A stretch of 23,500 nt of DNA from Mesostigma viride (Eukaryota; Streptophyta; Mesostigmatophyceae; Mesostigmatales; Mesostigmataceae): positions 261,501-285,000 of the forward strand of contig RPFO01000022.1 in assembly GCA_009746045.1 (NCBI GenBank). Direction: 5' to 3'. A model generated the notes under the pieces. That model ran no database searches. It was given only the letters and a program-made list of their open reading frames with translations, and had not been told where the DNA came from. This document shows, piece after piece, positions 1 through 7,857 of the stretch. How positions within the stretch are numbered: position 1 is the stretch's first letter; every line of letters begins with the position of its first letter. A program made the position numbers and the translations under genes.

Positions 1-1598
1 TCCGGCTTGTACTCGGGGAGCGGGGAGCAGGGGTCCGGCCCCGACGTGCAGTCGCGCAGGCCGCTGAAGATGACCGCTAGTAGCACGCCGAACATGAGCG
101 ACACGATGAAGAGGACGAGGTACTCCAGGTAGTTGTAGAACAGGTTGAGCGTGTTGCGCCAGCACAGCAGGCAGAACTGGCGCCACATGCCGACCGCGTA
201 CAGCTCCGGCTTGACTTTCTTTGGGTTGGTTGGCTCCTCCGCGGCCGCCATGCCCGTGCGCCGGCTCTCGAGCGCATAATTCCGGTTGGACATCTGGCGG
301 GAGAGCTGGGACCCTGACGCGGAGGACAGGCGCGACAGCTGCTGACGGCTCGTGTCCAGCTCCATCTTCCACGCGTCTGACGTGCCATAGCGGGTGGACA
401 TGCGGCGGCCAAACTTGGAGCCCTTGCGCAGGTTGTTGCTCTGAAGGAGGTCGCCCGTGCCGCGCGTGGCGAGCGTGTCCAGGAGGAAGTCGGCGGGGGA
501 CACCCTGGGGGGGCACTTGTATCCTTGCTGCGCGAAGTAGTCAAGCGCGCGCTCAGTTTGGCCCTTGTAGACGAGGTGGCCGTCCACCAGCAGGATGAGG
601 TCGTCGAACATCTCAAAGATGTCCGTGCGCGGCTGGTGGATCGTGCACACGATTGTGCGGCCCGCAAACGACAGCTTGCGCAGCACGGTGATCAGGATCA
701 GCGCGCTATACGAGTCCAGGCCGGTCGTCGGCTCGTCCAGCAGGATGAGCGATGGCTCGACCACGATGTCCACGCCGACTGAGACGCGCCGCTTCTCGCC
801 GCCGGAGACGCCGCGAATGTACTCGTTGCCCACACGCGTGTTGGCCGCCTTGTCAAGCAGCAGCGTGCTGATCACGCGGTCCACCTGCTGCACCTTCTGC
901 TTGTGGCCCATTGAGCTCGGCAGTCGCAGCAAGGCACTGAACAGGAGCGTCTCGCGCACCGTCAGTGACCCAAGCAGGATGTCGTCCTGCTTCACGTAAG
1001 ACATGAGCTGGCGGGAGACGTCCTTGATCGGCGAGCCGTTGAAGAGAACCTGACCGCCCGGCGTGCCCTTGAGCTTGCGACCGGCCAGCATGTTCAGGAA
1101 CGTGGTCTTCCCGCAGCCCGACGGGCCCATGATGGCCCCCAGCGTGCTGGGCAGGATACTCCCGGAGGCGGGGTGTAAAATGCGGACAGTCCGCGCCTTG
1201 CCATTGACCATCTTCACGACCTCGAAGCTGAGCGATTGGTATGTGACAAGCACCTCGGTGACCACGTCCTCGTAATTAAACCGAGAGTCCAACACGTCCT
1301 CGGCATACTGGCTCATTGCCAAGGTGGCTTTCGACCGCCCCGAACGCCTGTCCGTCGACGCGACCGAGGCCGGGGGTGAATCATATTCATTGGCAGTGCT
1401 AACGTAAGGGGCGCTAAGCAGCTGCACATCAGCAGGTGCCGCAGCATCGCCATAGTTAATCCTCCGGGTAGAGCTAAAGAAATGTGGTCGGTCGGGAGTT
1501 TCTCCAATGCCCGCCGTAAAATCCGGGAATTCGAAGGTATCACGATCCTCGTCCAGAGGGACCTCGTCCTCTCCCGAGGGTTTCCTAACAGCAGCCAT
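1..1598 (-). CDS. ABCG-family ABC transporter, N-terminal part (runs off window)
   Basis: One uninterrupted frame of 532 codons on the minus strand, open at the window edge. The start is the ATG at 1596-1598 (context GCCATGGC), with an in-frame TAG 24 nt upstream. The first ~110 residues are hydrophilic and family-variable. The nucleotide-binding domain follows: Walker A GPSGCGKTT (~158-166), signature VSGGEKRR (~264-271), Walker B LILLDEPTTG (~284-293) and the switch histidine in TIHQPR (~321). A Ser/Arg-rich linker leads to a first membrane helix (~490-515). ATPase domain before membrane domain is the ABCG (WHITE/BCRP or PDR-like) order, so this should be a membrane exporter of lipids or small hydrophobic compounds; the substrate cannot be read from sequence. 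Half-size versus full-size cannot be decided because the C-terminus is missing. No intron is needed in this 1.6 kb, unlike the genes further right. Family call is firm, subfamily is not. Confidence 0.93.
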   Translation of the reverse strand, partial: MAAVRKPSGEDEVPLDEDRDTFEFPDFTAGIGETPDRPHFFSSTRRINYGDAAAPADVQLLSAPYVSTANEYDSPPASVASTDRRSGRSKATLAMSQYAEDVLDSRFNYEDVVTEVLVTYQSLSFEVVKMVNGKARTVRILHPASGSILPSTLGAIMGPSGCGKTTFLNMLAGRKLKGTPGGQVLFNGSPIKDVSRQLMSYVKQDDILLGSLTVRETLLFSALLRLPSSMGHKQKVQQVDRVISTLLLDKAANTRVGNEYIRGVSGGEKRRVSVGVDIVVEPSLILLDEPTTGLDSYSALILITVLRKLSFAGRTIVCTIHQPRTDIFEMFDDLILLVDGHLVYKGQTERALDYFAQQGYKCPPRVSPADFLLDTLATRGTGDLLQSNNLRKGSKFGRRMSTRYGTSDAWKMELDTSRQQLSRLSSASGSQLSRQMSNRNYALESRRTGMAAAEEPTNPKKVKPELYAVGMWRQFCLLCWRNTLNLFYNYLEYLVLFIVSLMFGVLLAVIFSGLRDCTSGPDPCSPLPEYKP

Positions 1599-2762
1599 GG
1601 CTTCCAAGAACTACCAGGCTACTCTACATCCACGACTCGAGCATGAGCGTACATTTAGACCCCAGCTCCCCATCCCGCAAGCGGACCCCCATGGTGCGGG
1701 ACGAAATGGGTCTGCTGTCGAGGCCAGGTCCGCATTGCCTGGCTTTTAGGGAGGCAAGATCTTCAGCGCTTGCTCGCCATTGTGGCTATTACCACAAAAC
1801 ACGAGGCAACCAGCGCATCACTTAAGACGGTAGATCGCCCAGTGTGGGGAACAGGAAGTTTGGGAAGCGCGATGGTATCCGCTGCCCCGAATCATGATCA
1901 AGCGGAGACCCTGCAGACTTCAGACAACTGGCTGCTTCATCCCGGATTCATGAGTCATGAAAGCGCTGAACTCGATCGAGTCGCAATGTCGCATCCGCTT
2001 ACTGTACTGTAGGACCCAGGGCGCAAGTGCGCCGCGCTGCATCCTGCGCGATGGTTTTCGCAACGTGTAACTTAATTGACGGCCGTATCATAATTAGCAC
2101 GAAAAGTTACTATGACGTACAGTCTCATCGAGTACAGACATATAAGCTTCAGGAGACGTAGATGGTTACTTCTGGAAGTGCAGCTTTAATCCCTGATGTC
2201 ATGCCTGAACAGGTTCTCACGGTACGGCTGATAAGATCAGGATGCTGATTTTAGGCTGATTTCCACACTGCCGGGCCGCCGGCCTGGGCCCTGGCCCGGC
2301 GGCCAGCGATCACTTCGAGCAAGCCGCCAATTTTGAAATCTCCCAAGAAATGACTCCAGGTTTCAATCTTACCCATTCAGGCTAATCCCATGCCGTCATC
2401 AGAGTCACTCAGTGAGTCAGTTTATAATTCCCACGCCGGTTGTCCGACAGAAGCGACGTTGAGAAGATGCAGGGATGATACTGTACTCACCTCAACTCAT
2501 CAGTCAACAGATGCAGGGAAGGTCATGGGAAGATGGTTGGATTTTGTCTGGCAGTTGACGACTCAGCTGCCGTTTCCACGTGGAGGGGTCTCGTGAGCAT
2601 GAGTGTTTGGCAAATTGTGCCACGTAACCACCCACCATAATATGACCCTTCTAGGCTCTAGCTTACCTTGGTTGTAGTGCAAATCCTTAGTGCTGCACGC
2701 TAATGAGCCTTGTGATCATAGCGCCATCTCCTTTGTATTCATTTTAAAAAAAGATACCAACA
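1599..2762. other. intergenic region between divergent genes
   Basis: This 1.16-kb spacer separates the minus-strand ABCG start from the plus-strand gene at 2763, so it should hold both promoters. I see no convincing TATA box at a fitting distance from either start, no RNA gene and no recognised repeat. Short open frames here lack family motifs. The only striking structure is the GC hairpin at 2274-2304. Confidence 0.5.
2274..2304. repeat. GC-rich inverted repeat (hairpin)
   Basis: GGCCGCCGG at 2274-2282 is perfectly complementary to CCGGCGGCC at 2296-2304, with a 13-nt GC-only spacer that can extend the stem by two further pairs past a bulged C. It stands out because the flanks are close to balanced in composition. 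Function unknown; a protein-binding palindrome or a mobile-element remnant are both possible. Confidence 0.55.
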
Positions 2763-3197
2763 ATGGTAGTCACCGCTGCTTGCGTGGGAAGCCTGCCTGG
2801 TCCTGTTTTCCGCAATGCAATCCGTTGCGATGCTGCCGCTGAGAGGGCACGCCGAAAGGAGCAGGCGAAGAAAAGCCTGAAGTGCAAGCCTTACCAACCA
2901 GGCGGCAGCGCGGTGGTCCGGGGTCAGCCGGCGGTCAGGAATGCGCAGAAACAAGACGTTCCTTTTACGGAGTCGCTGAAAAAATTTGCCTTAGGAGGCG
3001 CTGGCATCATGACCGCTTGGCTTGTTGAGAATTCCGTTGCAGCACTGGGCATGTGCAAGGGATCGCTTGACAACATGGCAACCACGCCAGCGTGCAACAA
3101 CATGGTCACTTTTGCGGAAGGACAGGTTGCCGTCATTGTTTTTGCTCTGGCTGTGTACGGGGTCCTACAAGCGACTGGGACGAGGAGCACGGAATAG
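2763..3197 (+). CDS. small putative membrane protein, possibly plastid-targeted
   Basis: A 144-codon single-exon frame, with ATG in a good context (AACAATGG) and a TAG stop. I do not recognise the family. Residues 1-65 are rich in Ala, Arg, Lys, Ser and Val with almost no acidic residues, as in a plastid or mitochondrial targeting peptide. Two hydrophobic stretches follow: about 75-97 (FALGGAGIMTAWLVENSVAA) and about 119-137 (GQVAVIVFALAVYGVLQAT). The loop between them carries Cys98 and Cys111. This layout (transit peptide, two short membrane spans, small size) resembles small thylakoid or inner-envelope proteins, but I match it to no named photosystem subunit. Codon use is plausible. Main alternative: a chance frame. 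No TGTAA motif was seen downstream before the CCCT array. Confidence 0.55.
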   Translation: MVVTAACVGSLPGPVFRNAIRCDAAAERARRKEQAKKSLKCKPYQPGGSAVVRGQPAVRNAQKQDVPFTESLKKFALGGAGIMTAWLVENSVAALGMCKGSLDNMATTPACNNMVTFAEGQVAVIVFALAVYGVLQATGTRSTE

Positions 3198-3740
3198 AAC
3201 CCCCTAAAATGCATGCCGTGTTGCATAGAGCTATGCGCGGCTCTATTTACGTCCCGGCCTTGGACTGGGCAGGTACTGCTTAATGGGTTGTTCCAAGTTC
3301 ACCGAGCTCAACTTTTCCAGGAAACTGCGTCAATCTGCCTCTTCTTGGACTTCTGTCAAGCAGGTGCATAAAGGTTTTGAGTTCACAGTGTGTCGATGCA
3401 GCGATCTGCACGCATACATCACAACAGTTCTATCTTCACGCAGCCTAGATCTGCACGCGTTCATGATTCGTCGTATTGCGACGTTTTCTAGGCCCTTCTG
3501 CATGGCCAATTGCAGCCTGAGAACGCCAACAGAGATCTGCCATGAAATTATGAAATTTTAGGTGAGACAACCTAAGAAATGATTAGGTGAGACAACTATT
3601 CTATAGAGTATGCCGCTTCTTCAGGTCGACGCTGTCAATTAATAAAGTGTTATATCCAGTGACACAGTGGAGCCGCTATATCCTTTCATCAGCCACCACG
3701 GCAGGACCTTGTGATGCGCTATCATTCCTTCGTTCATTTC
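3198..3740. other. intergenic, no recognised gene
   Basis: Holds a 92-codon open frame (3283-3561) without recognisable motifs, which I treat as chance. Two small direct repeats are visible: GATCTGCACGC at about 3402 and 3449, and TTAGGTGAGACAAC at about 3560 and 3584. The right end degenerates into mixed tetranucleotides that lead into the CCCT array. Confidence 0.4.
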
Positions 3741-4288
3741 TTCCCTCCCTCCCTCCCTGCCTCCCTCCCTCCCTCCCTCCCTCCCTCCCTCCCTCCCTCC
3801 CTCCCTCCCTCCCTCCCTCCCTCCCTCCCTCCCTCCCTCCCTCCCTCCCTCCCTCCTCCCTCCCTCCCTCCCTCCCTCCCTCCCTCCCTCCCTCCCTCCT
3901 CCCTCCCTCCCTCCCTCCTCCTCCCTCCCTCCTCCCTCCCTCCCTCCCTCCCTCCCTCCCTCCCTCCCTCCCTCCCTCCTCCCTCCCTCCCTCCCTCCCT
4001 CCCTCCCTCCCTCCCTCCCTCCCTCCCTCCCTCCCTCCCTCCCTCCCTCCCTCCTCCCTCCCTCCCTCCCTCCCTCCCTCCCTCCCTCCCTCCCTCCTCC
4101 CTCCCTCCCTCCCTCCCTCCCTCCCTCCTCCCTCCCTCCCTCCCTCCCTCCCTCCCTCCTCCCTCCCTCCCCCTCCCTCCCTCCCTCCCTCCCTCCCTCC
4201 CTCCCTCCCTCCCTCCCTCCCTCCCTCCTCCCTCCCTCCCTCCCTCCCTCCCTCCTCCCTCCCTCCCTCCCTCCCTCCCTCCCTCCTT
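3741..4288. repeat. (CCCT)n / (GGGA)n array, ~548 bp
   Basis: Almost pure CCCT units, interrupted about a dozen times by single CCT units and once by a CCCCT unit near 4168; a single CCTG unit lies near the left edge. One strand is all pyrimidine and the other all purine, with G runs of three every four bases, so triplex and G-quadruplex formation are expected from known chemistry. Open frames across it encode only Ser-Leu-Pro-Pro or Arg-Glu-Gly-Gly repeats in several registers and should not be annotated as proteins. The right edge abuts a LINE fragment. Confidence 0.97.
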
Positions 4289-4292
4289 GCCA

Positions 4293-4774
4293 CACACCCT
4301 GTGGTGAAGGGGAAACCATTTTGGGAGGGGTGGTCTGAGCCTAATCCGCAGTCCGCACTATACTGCCCAGCTGTTCATGAACCCTCATAAAGCTGGGGAA
4401 TGGCAGCCGGGCGCAAGAAATTTGCTGGTGGCACGCGGCCAGAGCTGCAGGATGGCCCAAAGGGCCGGCCTCCCAGAGGCCCCGTGTCAAAAGCCTTGAC
4501 ATAGTCGACAAAACTGAAGACCAGCGGGAAACCATCAGGGTGAATGTGATGCACCTCCTCTGGACACCAGCCGGCGCGTGACAAACACAGCCATGACAGT
4601 GTTACGGCCGCGACGGAAACCCATAGCTGAGAGACTCAAGACTCACCAAGGTGAGGATCCAGCGCAGTGCGGAGCCTGTGCAGCATAATGCGCGTGAACA
4701 CCTTCAGCGCGGCGCTCTGGAGGCAGACACGTGTACGGATAGTAACTGGGGTCAGCAGCAGAACCCGGCTTCTT
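4293..4774 (-). pseudogene. LINE reverse transcriptase fragment
   Basis: Nucleotide-level homologue of 22798-23220 on the same strand. Translation of the minus strand shows, in pieces, a LQSAALKVF-RIMLHRLRTALDPHLGES segment (the N-terminal finger region of LINE reverse transcriptases) and then PDGFPLVFSFVDYVKAFDTG, the motif A region with its catalytic aspartate. Frameshifts and stops break it, and both ends are missing. Its 3' side runs into the CCCT array and its 5' side into a second LINE 3' end at 4780-4862. Confidence 0.85.
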
Positions 4775-4779
4775 CATGT

Positions 4780-4862
4780 CAAGTATTAATTAAATAAATT
4801 AAATCAGAACATACCTTCACGGGGAGGATATGTGAACACATATCCCTGAGAAGGGGCATATG
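4780..4862 (-). mobile_element. LINE 3' terminus, ~80-bp truncated copy
   Basis: Read on the minus strand, this begins with CATATGCCCCTTCTC and a degenerate copy of the TATGTGCTACA motif and ends in ATGTTCTGATTTAATTTA, then TAAT units. The same order is seen at 7481-7550 and 21863-21940, so this is a very short 5'-truncated 3' end of the ORF1-only family. Unlike the other copies it contains a perfect 20-bp inverted repeat (4826-4845; arms GGATATGTG/CACATATCC, loop AA), and the usual CTCC-CAAC-GGAG hairpin is altered. Confidence 0.65.
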
Positions 4863-4984
4863 GACACTCCCGGCCAGTTAGGCTCGAAACACACGCCCTG
4901 ATCAAGCATGCTGTTTCCGGCCCCACCGTCTAGGTCATCTAGTCGCTCTACACGTAAGCCAGCCATAATTTCAATGCATGCACA

Positions 4985-5125
4985 CGGCTACACATTTCCA
5001 TCACCATTCATCTTCATCATCCTGAACGCATCGATCGAACACGCGCACAAGATAACGGCAGGCTCGAGCTACCATGGTCCGGATTCTCCCGATTTCTGGC
5101 CCGCGCTGGTTGTCTCCTTGATATG
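4985..5125 (+). mobile_element. LINE ORF2 C-terminal fragment
   Basis: Positions ~4990-5075 match the minus strand of 22014-22095, and ~5060-5118 match the minus strand of 19565-19630. The fragment therefore spans, uninterrupted, a site that is split by an insertion in the right-hand copy. Translation of the matching frame includes EHAHKITAGSSYHG and PDSPDFWPALVVS; the right-hand copy reads nearly the same. No reverse transcriptase motif remains. Ends are approximate. Confidence 0.7.
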
Positions 5126-5483
5126 GTTTTTAATACATTCTAGGCGACAACCTGCAGGTGGTAGGTGTAAACTGCTACCTACTCGGGGTGTACAGTATGA
5201 TCACTATATATTATTCAGCCTCATCCGCCCAGGTCGTCCACCGTGGCCTGCCCCGCCCGGCGTGTCCACTGTCGTCAGTCCTAGTGTCTTCCCTGCCTGC
5301 GTTCATGAAAAACAACAAAAGACCTACGCGGGTACATTACACTGTGCCGACTAGATGGGTCTGCATGCGAGCTTGAACGATCAGGGGAAGGCTTGGCTTC
5401 ACTCCGTTTCCCTTGAGGGGAACTTGGGGGCCGCATTCCTGCGCGCCTCCCCGTGAGCCCTTTGTTCACGCTGGTTCCGGCCC
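5126..5483. other. no recognised feature
   Basis: Mixed-composition spacer between two LINE remnants. Open frames of 60-150 codons cross it, but none carries a recognisable domain and they overlap LINE-derived sequence. No RNA gene or strong hairpin noted. Confidence 0.35.
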
Positions 5484-6270
5484 TTTACGCCATCCGTGAC
5501 TCGATCTCCGAACGGGATCGAGCATGAGTTTAAGGAAGGAATGAACGAATGAGCGAGCGAGCGAACGAACGAACGAACGAACGAACGAACGAACGAACGA
5601 ACGAACGAACGAACGAACGAACGAACGAACGAACGAACGAACGAACGAACGAACGAACGAACGAACGAACGAACGAACGAACGAACGAACGAACGAACGA
5701 ACGAACGAACGAACGAACGAACGAACGAACGAACGAACGAACGAACGAACGAACGAACGAACGAACGAACGAACGAACGAACGAACGAACGAACGAACGA
5801 ACGAACGAACGAACGAACGAACGAACGAACGAACGAACGAACGAACGAACGAACGAACGAACGAACGAACGAACGAACGAACGAACGAACGAACGAACGA
5901 ACGAACGAACGAACGAACGAACGAACGAACGAACGAACGAACGAACGAACGAACGAACGAACGAACGAACGAACGAACGAACGAACGAACGAACGAACGA
6001 ACGAACGAACGAACGAACGAACGAACGAACGAACGAACGAACGAACGAACGAACGAACGAACGAACGAACGAACGAACGAACGAACGAACGAACGAACGA
6101 ACGAACGAACGAACGAACGAACGAACGAACGAACGAACGAACGAACGAACGAACGAACGAACGAACGAACGAACGAACGAACGAACGAACGAACGAACGA
6201 ACGAACGAACGAACGAACGAACGAACGAACGAACGAACGAACGAACGAACGAACGAACGAACGAACGAAC
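5484..6270 (+). mobile_element. LINE 3' end with expanded (AACG)n tail
   Basis: Positions 5494-5535 (TCCGTGACTCGATC, CGAACGGGATCGAG, CATGAGTTTAA) match, in order, the LINE 3' terminus read on the minus strand of 9763-9806 and the plus strand of 21963-21992. They include a terminal hairpin, here with stem arms CTCGATC/GATCGAG, two further inner pairs past a bulged T, and loop GAAC. Where other copies have TAAT-type tails, this one has mixed tetramers (GGAA, GAAT, GAGC) and then 709 bp of AACG. I infer that the array grew from the retroposition tail. The 5' boundary is uncertain and no target duplication was found. Confidence 0.55.
5562..6270. repeat. (AACG)n array, ~177 units
   Basis: 709 bp of uninterrupted CGAA/AACG units, without a single substitution in the given sequence; the left edge grades through GCGA and GAAT units. 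Because four is not a multiple of three, every frame without a stop reads as a repeated four-residue word (Glu-Arg-Thr-Asn on plus, Ser-Phe-Val-Arg on minus). These long frames are artefacts. Perfect homogeneity implies recent expansion or continuing homogenisation. Confidence 0.99.
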
Positions 6271-6500
6271 CTAGCGACGGCAACGGCAATATTATGTGAT
6301 GATGTGTTAAATAAAGGCAAGTGGTGTTGCAAGAACACAAAAAAAACATGCCTGATTGGTCAGAATGTTGAAGCCCCTGAACCATGCAAAAAACAGCATT
6401 TTCAAGAGTTCCCGTATGATTTGCGTATTATACCCCGTATGGCGTATTATACACCATACCCATGGGCCCCGTATGGTTGCGTATTGCGTATGGCTGTACA
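6271..6500. other. spacer with short degenerate CGTATG repeats
   Basis: No gene seen. Positions ~6411-6493 contain four or five imperfect copies of a CCGTATGGTTGCGTATTATA-like motif, immediately before the 5' truncation point of the ORF1-only retroelement. Whether they belong to the target site or to a local tandem repeat is unclear. Confidence 0.4.
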
Positions 6501-6501
6501 C

Positions 6502-6755
6502 TGCTCCTCACCTTTACGTACATGGCGGACAAGCTGGCGTTCCTTAAATGCCGCAGCTCTCGAGGACTCGCTTCACGCTGCATGGACGACGACTTGACCC
6601 TGGCCCAGCAACAGCGGCGACGCGAGCTATGGCCGACCTACTGTACCTTCAGCTCCGGCAGAGCGCAGGGGGGAAGCCGGTATACTGGAGGGGGGCGGTA
6701 CGTCATCCACGTTGACCACAAGCCCTGGCAGCCCCCTCCTGCCACCTCAGACTAG
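6502..6755 (+). pseudogene. ORF1 C-terminal remnant (retroelement copy B)
   Basis: Corresponds to residues ~368-448 of the intact ORF1 at 20153-21499, including the TFxYMADKL helix, the LTLAQQQRRRELWP stretch and the terminal HVDHKPWQPPPAT. Compared with the intact copy it carries a 4-nt deletion near 6555 and short insertions at 6581-6584, 6642-6646 and 6698-6701, so the frame is broken several times. It stops at the equivalent TAG. Confidence 0.85.
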
Positions 6756-6968
6756 GGAATCCATACCAGTAGTGTAGATTAGTCAGGCTTAGCCTAGCAT
6801 GTGCATGGCCCACGCGCATGTGCGCCCATAATGGCCCCCATGGATGTTGCCTTCAGAATTTAGCCAACTATGCCTATAATCGGGACCCCCATGGATGTTG
6901 CATTAAGCATTTAGCCATGCTATGCCTACTGCAGAGAGATGCTCTCTGTTGCCGAAGCCATGCCCTTG

Positions 6969-7304
6969 CATTAAAATTAAATTAAATTAAATTATAACAT
7001 GTCTCCGTTGGGAGATCATGTAGCACATATTCCAGGTTGGATGGGTGGTGTGGAGGAAGCCGCGTAATCGAACTAACCTAACTCTAAGCTATATCTAGTC
7101 TAGAAAAGCCTATCTACGCTACTCATCAAAACGGCTCCTCCGTTTGGGGGGAGGCGGCTTGCCCACAGGGGCTGGCGTGTGCGCCTTGACAATCTTCTTC
7201 CACCGCGTCTTGTCTTGCATGGCAGTCCAAAGACGGGAGAGAGAGTGGATGCGGTACTCAAACTGGGCTGGGACCACTAGGTCGTCCAGCAACATCTGCC
7301 CTTG
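6969..7304 (-). mobile_element. nested 5'-truncated LINE with ORF2 C-terminus
   Basis: A 336-bp minus-strand insertion inside copy B. The flanks carry CATGCCCTTG twice (6959-6968 and 7305-7314; an 11-bp alternative, TGCCCTTGCAT, lies at 6961-6971 and 7297-7307), a target-site duplication. The minus strand encodes the end of a LINE ORF2 (7119-7304), with MLLDDLVVPAQFEYRIHSLS and then LWTAMQDKTRWKKIVKAH, a typical LINE C-terminal tail ending in a basic Pro-rich segment. Its short 3' UTR ends in the TCTCC-CAAC-GGAGA hairpin (7002-7015) and an AATTT-type tail (6972-6995). Confidence 0.82.
7002..7015 (-). repeat. LINE 3' terminal hairpin, CAAC loop
   Basis: On the minus strand TCTCC-CAAC-GGAGA forms a 5-bp stem with a CAAC loop, followed by ATGTTATAATTT and the tail. 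One of eight such hairpins in the window; this one belongs to a reverse transcriptase-coding lineage. Confidence 0.7.
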
Positions 7305-7512
7305 CATGCCCTTGTATAATAGCCATGATGATCTTCCTCCCCCGTGCCGGGATCCCCTTCTTAGTTGGGTTGAACCCGAGACAGCACCGTGGTGCCGGTG
7401 CCCTTGAGGCACCTACTCTAGAGCAAGTGTTGCTTACATTCCACTCTTGCAGGAAGTAGCCCAGAATGTATTAAAAGCCATATGCCCCTTCTCCGGGATA
7501 TGTGCTACAGGT

Positions 7513-7566
7513 ACTCCCAACGGAGTTATGTTTCTAATTAATTAATTAATATACTCCCAACGGAGT
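7513..7566 (+). repeat. two tandem LINE 3' terminal hairpins
   Basis: ACTCC-CAAC-GGAGT occurs at 7513-7526 and again at 7553-7566, each followed by TTAT; the first is followed by TAAT units, and the tail of the second is displaced by the 7570-7827 insertion. The 40-bp spacing is a tandem duplication of the element's 3' terminus. Confidence 0.8.
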
Positions 7567-7569
7567 TAT

Positions 7570-7827
7570 TCTGATCACCTGCACTCCGCAAAGGTGAAAA
7601 CCGTTTGCGTTCAGGGCCGGGCCGCTGAAAACGCGGAAAAACGCGATCTGCAAATGAATCCGACCGTAATCGAACTGGGGACCTCTCGCACCAACTTTCG
7701 CTGACTATAGGACGGACGTCTCCGGTTACCATGGCATCGCCAACTTACACCTACAGTCATCCGCAAAAGTTCTCCTTTCCGGGGAGTGATGCAAGCCTTT
7801 CGGATTTGGTACTAGATAAATCACTCA
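7570..7827. mobile_element. anonymous 258-bp dispersed repeat, copy 1 (SINE-like?)
   Basis: Highly similar along its length to 11624-11887. It interrupts the LINE 3' terminus; GGAGTTAT is present on both sides (7562-7569 and 7828-7835) as a target duplication. It codes for nothing. On the minus strand, positions ~7727-7655 resemble a degraded tRNA: a GTCCG...CGGAT acceptor-like pair, GAGAGGTCCCC, and a B-box-like GTTCGATTACGG. The tRNA-like part is internal rather than at an end, so a SINE origin is only a guess; a non-autonomous DNA element with 8-bp duplications is an alternative. Both copies start TCTGAT. Confidence 0.65.
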
Positions 7828-7857
7828 GGAGTTATGTTCCTAATTAATTAATTAACC

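Larger units (their letters stand above)
6501..7857 (+). mobile_element. 5'-truncated ORF1-only retroelement (copy B) with nested insertions
   Basis: Follows the right-hand copy (21256-21940) closely: ORF1 3' end, stop codon, a ~420-bp 3' UTR, terminal hairpin, TAAT tail. The homology is interrupted by a minus-strand LINE (6969-7304) and by the 258-bp repeat (7570-7827). The terminal unit is present twice in tandem: hairpin 7513-7526 plus TAAT tail, then hairpin 7553-7566, whose tail resumes after the second insertion at 7828-7857. The 5' end is truncated inside ORF1 at about 6501. No clear outer target duplication was found. Confidence 0.8.

Noticed and set aside
77-667. 196-codon Ser/Arg/Ala-rich minus-strand frame
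   Set aside because: Out-of-frame shadow of the ABCG gene, whose correct frame is continuous over the same bases.
3587-4390. Long frames encoding Ser-Leu-Pro-Pro or Arg-Glu-Gly-Gly repeats
   Set aside because: They are translations of the CCCT array in several registers and on both strands; no single frame is favoured and no flanking domain exists.
5399-6385. Frames of up to 328 codons encoding Ser-Phe-Val-Arg or Glu-Arg-Thr-Asn repeats
   Set aside because: Artefact of a stop-free tetranucleotide array; the flanking residues match LINE 3' UTR sequence, not a protein.
7655-7727. Functional tRNA gene on the minus strand
   Set aside because: The B-box-like and acceptor-like parts are present, but the anticodon arm is too short and the T stem does not pair; at best a tRNA-derived fragment.
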